DNA of 64,000 bases. Source: CAWCDJ01 sp963836015. Its GTDB lineage: Bacteria > Acidobacteriota > Terriglobia > Bryobacterales > Bryobacteraceae. Each line of letters starts with the position of its first letter. Position 1 is the stretch's first letter. The stretch spans positions 868,001-932,000 of the forward strand of contig CAWIIF010000004.1 of the NCBI GenBank assembly GCA_963836015.1, written 5' to 3'. Below the pieces are notes generated by a model. It saw nothing but the letters and a program-made list of their open reading frames with translations. It was not told where the DNA came from and made no database searches. Both the position numbers and the translations under genes were made by a program. Below, one piece after another: positions 1 to 11,224 of the stretch.

Positions 1-1793
1 ACGCCGACGTCGTCGTCAAACAGCGCATCGTCAGCCAGCGCCTTATCCCCACCTCCATGGAAACCCGCGGGGTCGTCGCCGAATGGCGGTCCGGCGAGAA
101 GTCGCTCACGCTCTACTCCTCTACCCAGATTCCCCACCTCCTCCGCAGCCTCGTGGCCGGCGTGCTTGGATTGCCGGAGCACCGCCTGCGCGTAATCACT
201 CCGGAAGTGGGCGGAGGCTTCGGCGCGAAGCTCCAGATGTACGCCGAAGAGGCGCTGATGGCCTTCGTTGCCATGCGCATCGGCAAGCCCGTCAAATGGA
301 TCGAGTCGCGCCGCGAAAACTTCCTCACCACCATTCACGGCCGCGGCCACGTCGATTACTTCGAGCTGGCCGCCCGGCGCGATGGGACCATGCTCGGATT
401 GAAGCTCAAGCTCATCCAGGATATCGGCGCCTATCACCAGCTCCTGACGCCGGCCATTCCGACCCTATCCGTCCTCATGATGCCCGGCCTGTACAATTTC
501 AGGAACATCACGGCCGATGTGATCGGCGCATTCACGAACTGCGTCCCCACCGACGCCTATCGCGGAGCGGGCCGGCCCGAAGCCACCCACGGCATCGAGC
601 GCATGGTCGATATTCTTGCCGCCGAGTTGAAGATGGATCCGGCGGCCCTCCGCCTGAAGAACTTCGTCGGCAATGCGGAATTCCCGTATACGACGGCCAC
701 CGGCCTCGTCTACGATAGCGGGAATTATGCCGCCCCGCTCAAAGAGGCGTTGGCCCAGGTGGATTATGTCAACCTCCGCCAGGAGCAGGCACAGGCGCGC
801 GTCGAAGGCCGGTTGATCGGGGTCGGCATCTCCACGTACGGCGAGCTCTGCGGCGTCGGTCCTTCCGCGGCGCTTCCCGTCGGCGGTTGGGAAGGCGCTA
901 CCGTGCGCATCGAGCCCAGCGGCACCGTTACGGTGATGACTGGCGCTTCCCCTCACGGCCAGGGCGAGGAGACCACCTTCGCCCAAATCGCGGCTGACGA
1001 ATTAGGCGTGGGGATCGACGATATCGTCGTGCTCCACGGCGACACGGCCATCGTGCAATACGGCATCGGCACCTTTGGCAGCCGCGGCACCGCGGTGGGC
1101 GGCGCGGCGCTCTATTACGCCCTCCAGGAGCTCAAGTCGAAGGTCAAAAAATTAGGCGCCGGCATGCTCAATTCGCAGCGGGTCACACTCGCCGGCGGTG
1201 CTTGCGTGGACGACGACACCGGAAAGTCCGTATCCTTCGCGGAGATTGCAGCCGCCGCGTATCGCGGCCTGAATCTACCTCCCAATACCCAGCCCGGCCT
1301 CGTCGCCACCCATTTCTGGGAGCCGCCCAACTTCACCTTCCCCTTCGGCGCCCACATCGTGGTAAGCGAAGTGGACCGCGAAACCGGCGATATCCAGATC
1401 CGCCGCTATATCGCGGTGGATGATTGCGGCAAGATCATCAACCCTCTGCTCGTTGCCGGCCAGGTTCACGGCGGCGTCGCCCAGGGCCTCGGCCAGGCCC
1501 TATGGGAACAGGCCGTCTACGACGAGAACGGACAGCTCCTCACCGGCGAGCTCACCGACTACGCCATTCCCAAGGCCCACTTCATGCCCTTCATCGAGAG
1601 CAGCCATACCGAAACGCCCTCCACCGTTAATCCCCTGGGCGTGAAAGGCGTCGGCGAGGCCGGCACCATCGGCTGCTCGCCCGCCGTCGTGAACTCGGTG
1701 GTGGACGCCCTTTCCCCACTCGGCGTGCGTCACATCGATATGCCGCTCACCCCGGAAAAAATCTGGAGCCTCATCCAAGGAGCAAGCGCATGA
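1..1793 (+). CDS. Molybdopterin-binding large subunit of a xanthine dehydrogenase/CO-dehydrogenase-like hydroxylase (5' partial)
   Basis: The frame is open from the window edge; the first complete codon is at base 3, so the N-terminus lies upstream. The product is the catalytic subunit of a molybdenum hydroxylase, which binds the Mo-pterin cofactor. The visible part contains the QRLIPTSMETRG segment, GGGFGAK (pterin contact), the active-site loop AYRGAGR at about bases 556-576, and a C-terminal GVKGVGEAGTIG motif with the expected catalytic glutamate. AYRGAGR marks form II (CoxL-like) enzymes; true CO dehydrogenases of form I have AYxCSFR. Oxidation of an aldehyde is therefore more likely than CO oxidation (inference). 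The stop overlaps the start of the FAD subunit by 4 bases. The Fe-S subunit is not in the window and is probably upstream. Confidence 0.9.
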   Translation, partial: ADVVVKQRIVSQRLIPTSMETRGVVAEWRSGEKSLTLYSSTQIPHLLRSLVAGVLGLPEHRLRVITPEVGGGFGAKLQMYAEEALMAFVAMRIGKPVKWIESRRENFLTTIHGRGHVDYFELAARRDGTMLGLKLKLIQDIGAYHQLLTPAIPTLSVLMMPGLYNFRNITADVIGAFTNCVPTDAYRGAGRPEATHGIERMVDILAAELKMDPAALRLKNFVGNAEFPYTTATGLVYDSGNYAAPLKEALAQVDYVNLRQEQAQARVEGRLIGVGISTYGELCGVGPSAALPVGGWEGATVRIEPSGTVTVMTGASPHGQGEETTFAQIAADELGVGIDDIVVLHGDTAIVQYGIGTFGSRGTAVGGAALYYALQELKSKVKKLGAGMLNSQRVTLAGGACVDDDTGKSVSFAEIAAAAYRGLNLPPNTQPGLVATHFWEPPNFTFPFGAHIVVSEVDRETGDIQIRRYIAVDDCGKIINPLLVAGQVHGGVAQGLGQALWEQAVYDENGQLLTGELTDYAIPKAHFMPFIESSHTETPSTVNPLGVKGVGEAGTIGCSPAVVNSVVDALSPLGVRHIDMPLTPEKIWSLIQGASA

Positions 1794-2635
1794 TCCCGCA
1801 GGAATTCGACTACGCCGCGCCCGCCACACTGCAGGAAGCCCTCTCGCTCGTCCAGGGCGGAGACCGCAAGATCCTCGCCGGCGGCATGAGCCTCATCCCC
1901 CTCATGAAGCTGCGCCTCGCCGCCCCCTCGGAAATCGTGGACCTCGGCCGCGTGCCCGGCCTCAAGGCCATCTCCGAGTCCGCCGGCACTGTCCGCATCG
2001 GCGCCATGGCCACCCATCACGACGTCGAATCTTCGCCCGTCGTCCGTGGCCGCTGCCCGCTCCTCGTCGAAGCCGCCGCCCAGATCGGCGACATGCAGGT
2101 GCGCAACATGGGAACCATCGGCGGAAGCGTAGCGCATGCCGACCCCGCCGCCGATTATCCCGCCGCCCTCCTCGCCCTCGATGCGCAGGTGCGCCTCGCC
2201 TCCGCCTCCGGCGAGCGCACCGTCCCCGCCGCCGAATTCTTTCTCGACGCCTTCACCACGGCGCTCGGACCCGGTGAGGTCGTCGTCGAAATCCAGGTCC
2301 CCGTCGAAGAGGCCAATGAAGGCTACCGCTACGAAAAGGTGCCCCATCCGGCCTCCGGCTTTGCGGTCGTCGGCGTGGCCGTGCGCGTGAAGAAGAACGG
2401 AGCCCGCATCGGCACCGCGCGCATCGCCGTCACCGGCATGGCCCCCCGCGCCTTCCGCGCCCGTGCCGCCGAAGATCTTCTGGTCGGCGGCGCCGATCCT
2501 TCCACCGCCGCCGCCGTGGTGGGCGAAGGCGAGGAGGCCAACTCCGACCTCTACGCCTCCGGCGACTACCGCCGCCACCTCGCCCGCATCCACGCCGCGC
2601 GCGCTCTCAAGTCCGCCCTCTCGAGGGCCTCGTGA
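1790..2635 (+). CDS. FAD-binding medium subunit of the molybdenum hydroxylase (CoxM-like)
   Basis: A 281-residue protein of the molybdopterin-dehydrogenase FAD-binding family, which carries electrons between the Fe-S subunit and the final acceptor. FAD-binding signatures are AGGMSLIPLMKLR near residues 27-39 and TIGGSVAHADPAAD near residues 106-119; a CO-dehydrogenase flavoprotein C-terminal domain follows. Length is normal for the family. It starts at an ATG overlapping the large-subunit stop (ATGA) and ends in a GTGA overlap with the next gene, so the three genes are almost certainly co-translated. Confidence 0.92.
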   Translation: MIPQEFDYAAPATLQEALSLVQGGDRKILAGGMSLIPLMKLRLAAPSEIVDLGRVPGLKAISESAGTVRIGAMATHHDVESSPVVRGRCPLLVEAAAQIGDMQVRNMGTIGGSVAHADPAADYPAALLALDAQVRLASASGERTVPAAEFFLDAFTTALGPGEVVVEIQVPVEEANEGYRYEKVPHPASGFAVVGVAVRVKKNGARIGTARIAVTGMAPRAFRARAAEDLLVGGADPSTAAAVVGEGEEANSDLYASGDYRRHLARIHAARALKSALSRAS

Positions 2636-3093
2636 AAATCTCCGGCGCTCATCAGATTGCCCTCCCGCGGGAGCGTGCCTACACGCTCCTGCAGGATCCG
2701 CAAATTCTCGCCCGCTGCATGCCCGGCTGCGAGCGGCTCGACCTCATTGGCGACCGCGAATACGCCATGCGCATGAAAATGGTGCTGGCCAGCGTCTCCG
2801 GCCTCTTCGATGGCAAAGTGCGGATCTCCGACCCCGCTCCCCCCGACAGCTTCCGTCTCCTCGTCGAAGGTTCCGGCAAGATCGGCTTCATGAAAGGCGA
2901 AGGCCTCCTCTCCCTGAGCGGTGTCGACAGCGTCACCGACGTCCGCTACGACGGCGACGTCCAAGTCGGCGGCACCATCGCCTCCGTCGGTCAGCGCCTC
3001 ATCGACATGACCGCCAAAATGATGATCAAGCGCTTCTTCGACAAACTCTCCAAGGAAGCCTCCGCCAGCGCCGGCGGCCCGATGATATCGTGA
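2632..3093 (+). CDS. CoxG-like SRPBCC protein (CO dehydrogenase subunit G family)
   Basis: A 153-residue protein starting at GTG within the preceding stop. It begins with a segment like KISGAHQIALPRERAYTLLQDP, followed by a hydrophobic-cavity START/SRPBCC fold pattern typical of CoxG. CoxG proteins are thought to help recruit or mature CO-dehydrogenase-type enzymes at the membrane (known for the family). The C-terminus (MTAKMMIKRFFDKL) matches the usual CoxG ending. It lies four bases before the next gene and is part of the same operon. Confidence 0.85.
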   Translation: MKISGAHQIALPRERAYTLLQDPQILARCMPGCERLDLIGDREYAMRMKMVLASVSGLFDGKVRISDPAPPDSFRLLVEGSGKIGFMKGEGLLSLSGVDSVTDVRYDGDVQVGGTIASVGQRLIDMTAKMMIKRFFDKLSKEASASAGGPMIS

Positions 3094-3097
3094 CCTT

Positions 3098-5048
3098 GTG
3101 AATCCTCCCGACATCCTGGACTCCTCCGACCCCTCCATCTACGACATCCGCAGCAAATCCCCCGGCCCCGCCGGCGTGCTCCCCATCACCCCCGAGATGC
3201 TCCTCCACCGCCCTTCCGGCGACCTCTTCGGCTTGAGCCAGGACGCCGGCATGGGCTGGGACCCTGCCGCGCTCGGCGGTAAGGAGTTCCTCATCCTCAG
3301 CACCCATGGCGGAATCCGCGCCGCCGACGGCACGCCCGTCGCTCTCGGCTACCACACCGGCCACTGGGAAGTCGGCCTGCTCATGGACGCCGCCGCCAAA
3401 GAGCTCAAGTCCCACGGCGCCATCCCCTTCGCCGCCTACTGCACCGACCCCTGCGACGGCCGCACCCAGGGCACCACCGGCATGTTCGATTCGCTGCCCT
3501 ATCGCAACGACGCCGCCTCCATCTTCCGCCGCCTCATCCGCTCGCTGCCCACCCGCTCCGGCGTCCTGGGCGTCGCCACCTGCGACAAGGGACTGCCCGC
3601 CATGATGATGGCCCTCGCCGCCACCCGCGACCTTCCCGCCGTGCTGATTCCCGGCGGTGTCAGCCTGCTCGCGGAAGAAGGTGAAGACGCCGGCAAGATC
3701 CAGTCCGCCGGAGCCCGCTATGCCCGCGGCCAGATGACTCTCGAAGCCGCTGCCGAAGTCCTCTGCCGCGCCTGCGCCTCTCCCGGCGGAGGCTGCCAGT
3801 TCCTCGGCACCGCCGCCACCTCCCAGGTCATCGGCGAAGCGCTCGGCATGTCGCTGCCCCACTCCGCGCTGGCGCCTTCCGGCCACCCCATCTGGATCGA
3901 CATGGCTCGCCGCTCCGCCCGCGCCGTGCTCGCGCTCGAAGCCGGCGAGCGTCCGCATGCGCGACATCCTCAGCGACGCCTCCGTGCGCAATGCCCTCGT
4001 GGCTCACGCGGCTTTCGGCGGCTCGACCAACTTGATCCTGCACCTGCCCGCCATCGCCTACGCCGCCGGACTCGCGCGTCCCACCGTGGACGATTGGACG
4101 CGCGTCAACCGCCAGGTGCCGCGCCTCGTCGACGCCCTCCCCAACGGCCCCAAGGGCCATCCCACCGTGCAGGTCTTCCTCGCCGGAGGCGTCCCCGAAG
4201 TGCTCCTGCACCTCCGCCGCGCCGGCCTGCTGGACACGGCTGTGCGCACCGTCAGCGGCCTGACGCTCGGCGATTCGCTCGATTGGTGGGAGCAGTCCGA
4301 ACGCCGCGCCGTCCTACGCCGCCTCCTGCGGGAGCGCGACGGCGTCGATCCCGGCGACGTCATCATGGACCCCGACGGTGCGCGCCGCCGCGGCCTCACT
4401 TCTACCGTGACGTTCCCCAAAGGCAACCTCGCCCCCGGCGGCTCGGTCATCAAAAGCACCTCCATCGACCCCGCCATGGTCGATGAGAACGGCATCTACC
4501 GCCACACCGGCCCCGCGCGCGTCTTCCGCACCGAAAAGGCCGCCATGCGGGCGATTAAGACCGGCGGCATCCAGGCGGGCGATGTCCTCGTCCTGATGTG
4601 CCGCGGACCCAAGGGCTCCGGCATGGAAGAGACCTTCGAGATCACCGCCGCCCTGCGCTACCTGGACTTCGGCAAGCGCGTGGCCGTGATCACCGACGCG
4701 CGCTTCAGCGGCGTCTCCACAGGCGCCTGCGTCGGCCACGTCACGCCCGAAGCCCTCTCCGGCGGCCCCATCGGCAAGCTCCGCGAGGGCGACACCATCG
4801 AAGTCCGCGTCGACCGCGCGCAGCTCGAAGGCTCCGTCAACCTCCTGGTGAACGGCAGCGCCGAAGAAGGCGCCCGCGAACTGGCCGCCCGCCCCCTGCG
4901 CGGCGACCTCGCGCCCGACCCCGAGCTACCCCCCGAAACCCGCCTTTGGGCCGCCCTGCAAGACATCGGCGGCGGCACCTGGGCCGGCTGCGTCTTCGAC
5001 GTCGACGAGATCGAGAAGCGGCTGAATAGGCAACCCGATAAAGTATAG
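3098..5048 (+). CDS. IlvD/Edd family dehydratase, D-xylonate dehydratase-like (YjhG/YagF type), with one frameshift
   Basis: The reading frame starts at GTG 3098, changes by +1 between about 3945 and 3957, and continues to 5048. The total length of 1951 bases equals 650 codons plus one extra base, so removing one base restores a 649-residue protein, close to the roughly 655 residues usual for YjhG. Family evidence: CTDPCDGRTQG, GVATCDKG and GGGCQFLG (Fe-S cysteines), then HAAFGGSTN, TFPKGNLAPGGSVIKST, and DARFSGVSTGACVGH near the C-terminus. These enzymes dehydrate sugar acids such as D-xylonate to 2-keto-3-deoxy acids. It sits directly behind the molybdenum hydroxylase, which suggests a non-phosphorylating pentose pathway (inference). 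Whether the frameshift is real or a sequence error cannot be decided here. Confidence 0.85.
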
Positions 5049-5058
5049 GTGATCATCC

Positions 5059-7282
5059 ATGCCTCGACTTCTGGTCTGCCTCCTATTTGTCACCGCTCTT
5101 CGCGCCGCTGACCGCGATCCGATTGCCTATGTGAATCCCCTGATCGGAACGCAGAAAAGCAGAATCGGGTATGGCGGGACGATGCCGTTCGTCTCGCCTC
5201 CGTTCGCAATGACGAACTGGACCCCGCAGACCCGCCAGAACAAGATCAGCATCACGTCTTATGAGTACGACGACACGGCCATCAGCGGCTTCATCGGCAC
5301 GCACCAGCCTGCAATCTGGATGGGCGACTACGGCTACATCACTCTGATGCCGCAGGTCGGCGACCTCCGCACAACGCCCGAAGCCCGCCGGCTCGCTTTC
5401 TCGCACAGCGACGAAACCGCCAGGCCGGATTACTATGCCGTGTCCCTGCGCACTGGAGACGGCGCGCGCATCCGCGCCGAAATGACCGCCACGGAGCGTT
5501 GCGCGTTTCTTCGCTTCCGGTTTCCGGCCGCCGGCGTCGCGCGCGTCCTCGTCGAGATCTCCCGGCCGGGCGTCCCAGGCTTTGCCGCCGCCGATCCCAC
5601 GACAGGCGAGATCACCGGCTATAACCCTCATCGCATGGACGCGCACCTGGGGCCGTTTAAGCTGCCGAACTTCAAAGGCTATTTTGTGGTGCAGTTCCGC
5701 CAGGCTCCGCAGAAAGAGCAGACGTACGGCCTGGAGCACGGAGACGCCTCCTCGAGCCGGGGAGCATTCGCCGAATTCCGCCCTGGTGAGTTAGTGGAAG
5801 TCCGCGTCGGCACATCGTTCCTGAGCGTCGACCAGGCCCGCGCGAATCTCGCGGCACGAAATCCCCGACTGGAATTTCGATGCGGTGCGCGCGAAGCTGC
5901 ATTCCGCCTGGGCCGAAAAACTGGGCCGTCTCGAAGTGGAAGGCGCCACCGATCGCGAGAGAGCCCGCCTCTACACCGCTCTCTATCACGCGCTGCTCTA
6001 CCCGCGAGTCTTTTCCGAATATGGTCGATACTACAGTGCCTTCGACGATCGGGTGCACACCGGCGAAAGCTACACGGCTTACTCGATCTGGGACACCTTC
6101 CGCGCCGAAAACAGCCTGCTCACCCTCTTTGCGCCGGAGCGTATCGATGGCATGATCACCGCCCTCCTTCAGAACTTCCAGGAAGGCGGATGGATGCCGA
6201 AATGGCCGAACCCGTCCTACACGAATATCATGATCGGCACCCACGCCGACTCGCTCGTCGCGGAGGCCATCCGCAAAGGGTTCCACGGCTTCGATCGCGA
6301 ACTTGCCTGGAAAGCCGTCTACAAAGATGCCATGGTTCCACCCGACGGAGACACCTCACGGCGCTGGCTCGATCGCGAAGAAGGAACCCCGTACGAAGCC
6401 CGGGCGGGCCTGACTTACTACAAACGCCTGGGTTACATCCCCACCGACAAGACCGATGAAGCCGCATCTCGTACGCTCGAGGACAGCTATGACGACTGGT
6501 GCGTGGCTCAGGTCGCGAAAGCGTTGGGCCGCGAAGACGATTACCGCTTCTTCCTTCATCGCTCTCTGAACGATCGCAATCTGTTCAACCCGGCCCTCGG
6601 GCTGATGAACGGCAAAACATCCGATGGCAAGTGGGCTCCCATCGGCGGCCCGCGCGATACGCCTGGAAATCGTTCGGCCGCGGGCTGGACCGAAGGCGAT
6701 GCCTGGGTGTACACCTGGTCGCCGCTGCACGACCAGGCGGGACTGATCCAACTCCTGGGCGGCAGGGAAGCGTACGCTGCGAAACTCGACGCTCACTTCA
6801 GCGGCGGACACAACGTGCACAGCAACGAGCCGAGCCACCACTACGCGTACCTCTATGACTTCGCCGGTCAGCCCTGGAAGACCCAGGCGAAGGTGCGCGA
6901 GATCGCCGCGGCCGAATATGGTTTCGACGCGGGTGGTCTGGATGGCGATGACGATTGCGGCCAGATGTCCGCCTGGCTGTTGTTTACGGCGATGGGCTTC
7001 TACCCGGTCAATCCGGCCAGCGGCGAGTACATGATCGGCAGCCCCATGTACAGTCGCATGAGCATCCGGCTGCAAAGCGGAAAGACCTTCCGCGTCATCG
7101 CGGAGAATGTCTCGGACAGGAACCTCTACGTTCAGTCCGCAACGCTCGACGGAAAGCCCTTGAATGCTCCGCTTATCACCTGGGAGCAGATCCAGTCAGG
7201 CGCCACATTGAGGTTCGGAATGGGCCCGAAGCCGTCGCGGTGGGGAAGCGATTGGCAACCAGCCCTGATTCCGTCGAAATGA
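5059..7282 (+). CDS. Glycoside hydrolase family 92 alpha-1,2-mannosidase, secreted, with one frameshift
   Basis: Starts at ATG 5059 with a signal peptide (MPRLLVCLLFVTALRAAD). The frame changes by +1 within about 5851-5857; downstream the natural continuation EIPDWNFDAVRAKL is clear. The length of 2224 bases equals 741 codons plus one base, matching a normal 740-residue GH92 protein. GH92 enzymes are Ca-dependent exo-mannosidases cutting alpha-mannosides. Family motifs include NPLIGT near the N-terminus, WDTFRAENSL, GGWMPKWPN, the SNEPSHHYAYLYD loop, and DDDCGQMSAWLLFTAMGFYPV towards the C-terminus. It follows the dehydratase by 10 bases. It may be intact in the organism if the extra base is an error. 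Confidence 0.88.
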
Positions 7283-7283
7283 A

Positions 7284-9542
<2,259 letters not shown>

Positions 9543-9589
9543 CTGTTCATCTCCTTCGAACGAGCCGGTTATCTACACGTCTACGCCAC

Positions 9590-10015
9590 TCAACTGGAGG
9601 CGCGCCGCGGAGCGCACTTCGTGCAGAGCCCGCGGAAAATGAGTTCGCATTCGCGAAGAACGCGCTTACCGAGGGATCCCGAGGCAGGCCGGGGCACGTC
9701 GTACCACTCCATATCCTCCACATTGCCGCAGCGATCGCAGATGAAGTGGTGATGCCGCATGCCCTTCGCATCGAATCGCGCAGCGCGGCCCTCGACGGCC
9801 ACTTCACGCACCAAACCCGCCTGCACCAGGTCCCGCAGATTGTTATAAGTCGTAGCCCTGGAAGAGCGCGGATCCACACGATTCACGGCTTCAAAGATTT
9901 CCGCAGCCGTGGGATGCCCGGTGTGTTCCATCAGGAATGCCATCACGGCGTAGCGCTGCGGAGTGCACCGCAATCCGCCGCCTTCCAAGGCCTCTCTAAT
10001 CGCCTCGGCATCCAT
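9590..10015 (-). CDS. Fur/PerR family transcriptional regulator
   Basis: A 141-residue repressor with the Fur winged helix (RCTPQRYAVMAFL, ATTYNNLRDL), metal-binding region HHHFICDRCG, and two CxxC pairs (CDRCG and CTKC) for the structural zinc. The position directly upstream of katG and the shape of the operator suggest a peroxide sensor (PerR or mycobacterial FurA-like role) rather than an iron regulator; this is inference. Autoregulation together with katG is likely because the only candidate operator is just upstream of this start. Confidence 0.9.
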   Translation of the reverse strand: MDAEAIREALEGGGLRCTPQRYAVMAFLMEHTGHPTAAEIFEAVNRVDPRSSRATTYNNLRDLVQAGLVREVAVEGRAARFDAKGMRHHHFICDRCGNVEDMEWYDVPRPASGSLGKRVLRECELIFRGLCTKCAPRRASS

Positions 10016-10022
10016 GATGATT

Positions 10023-10037
10023 TTAGATTATGTCTAA
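10023..10037 (-). promoter_or_regulatory. Putative Per/Fur box upstream of the regulator-katG operon
   Basis: The 15-base sequence TTAGATTATGTCTAA is a perfect inverted repeat (TTAGA, five-base spacer, TCTAA) in an AT-rich 45-base gap within otherwise GC-rich DNA. It ends 8 bases upstream of the regulator's start codon. Spacing and sequence resemble Per boxes. Binding is inferred. Confidence 0.6.
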
Positions 10038-10060
10038 TGTGATATTTTGTCAAGATTCGT

Positions 10061-11209
10061 TCAGGGCAGTCTTTGCTTCGCGCTCGCAGGATTCTGTACG
10101 CTCTGTAACAGATGTAGCATCCGTTCCGACGCCGCGCCGTCGTAGGCACGGTTCAGCACGCCGTAGCTCTCCAGGTTGCCGAATTTCCGGGTATGCCCGC
10201 TGAGCTGAGTGCCGTTGAGCGGCCAATAGCACCAGTCCAGATCGGTCTCGCCAAGGAACCGAATGAAGTTCCGGAACCAGAAGCCCTCCTGCTTTGGATC
10301 GGAGCTGTCCAGGCAGCGTGGTGCCTGGCAGGTTCCAAACTCGCCGATCCAGAGCGGCACTTCGGATTCCTCGCGGAGGAAGGCCCATTTCGCCTGCACT
10401 GCCTTTACGTAATCGTCGTAGGTGCGGATGGCTTTGTGACTGAACGGGTAGTCGTGCGCAGAGTATACCAACCGGTTGGGCACATTCAGTTTCACGGGTA
10501 GGGCGGCAAAGCCGCTCAGGTCGAGAGCGTAATCGATGCCCTCGACGAAGATAAGCCAATTCGGATTCTCGGCGAGAATCGCGTTGCCTCCACGTTCAGC
10601 CGCGGCGTGCCAGTCGAAAGCGGGGTCCTTACCGCCCCAGGTGGCGCCGAAACGCAGTTCGTTGCGCAGGTCCGCACCGATCACGGCCGGTTGATGTTTG
10701 TAGCGCCGGGCCATGAAGCGCCAGTCCGCCAGCCAGCGTTGTTCCGGATACGCCGGGCTGTGCCAGAGTGCGTTGCCGTCGCCTTCGAAGCAGCACCAGT
10801 CGGCGCGGCTCACATGATTGTCCAGGATCACATACAGTCCCTCCCGGGCAAGCGCATCCACCGTCAGATCCAGAACCTCCAGCGCCCGCTTTCCCTTCAG
10901 TGCGGGATTTGCCGCGATCGCGTAGGCAGGGACCACCGGATTGGTTTCCACGAGCTCGTTCGACCACGGGATGCGGACGCTGTTGAAGCCCATGGACTTC
11001 ACTTCGCGGGCGATGTCGGCGAGCGGGCGGTAAGCCAGCCCTCCCACCGAGAACTCGCTGTTATCGGCGCCGTACCAGTTCACGCCCGCCAGTTTGACGC
11101 GATTGCCCTTCGCATCCACGATCCAATGATGGGCGGTGTGGAAAGGCAATTCGGCCGCCCGCGCGGTACCCAGGGCACATAAGAGCACCAAGGCTGTGTG
11201 GCAGGCCAC
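10061..11209 (-). CDS. Glycoside hydrolase family 5 cellulase-like enzyme, secreted
   Basis: A 382-residue protein starting at GTG, preceded by GGAG at about 8 bases, with a signal peptide ending near TARAAELP. The GH5 (beta/alpha)8 pattern is clear: VKLAGVNWYG, MGFNSVRIPWS, VILDNHVS, the acid/base glutamate in DLRNELR, and the nucleophile glutamate in WIGEFGT. It probably hydrolyses beta-1,4-glucan or mannan outside the cytoplasm; the substrate cannot be fixed from sequence. It follows the Gfo/Idh/MocA gene by 15 bases and is likely co-transcribed with it. Confidence 0.88.
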   Translation of the reverse strand: MACHTALVLLCALGTARAAELPFHTAHHWIVDAKGNRVKLAGVNWYGADNSEFSVGGLAYRPLADIAREVKSMGFNSVRIPWSNELVETNPVVPAYAIAANPALKGKRALEVLDLTVDALAREGLYVILDNHVSRADWCCFEGDGNALWHSPAYPEQRWLADWRFMARRYKHQPAVIGADLRNELRFGATWGGKDPAFDWHAAAERGGNAILAENPNWLIFVEGIDYALDLSGFAALPVKLNVPNRLVYSAHDYPFSHKAIRTYDDYVKAVQAKWAFLREESEVPLWIGEFGTCQAPRCLDSSDPKQEGFWFRNFIRFLGETDLDWCYWPLNGTQLSGHTRKFGNLESYGVLNRAYDGAASERMLHLLQSVQNPASAKQRLP

Positions 11210-11224
11210 GGCTCATCTCCGGCC

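Noticed and set aside
1..1793. True CO dehydrogenase
   Set aside because: The loop AYRGAGR is the form II signature; form I CO dehydrogenases have AYxCSFR with a cysteine.
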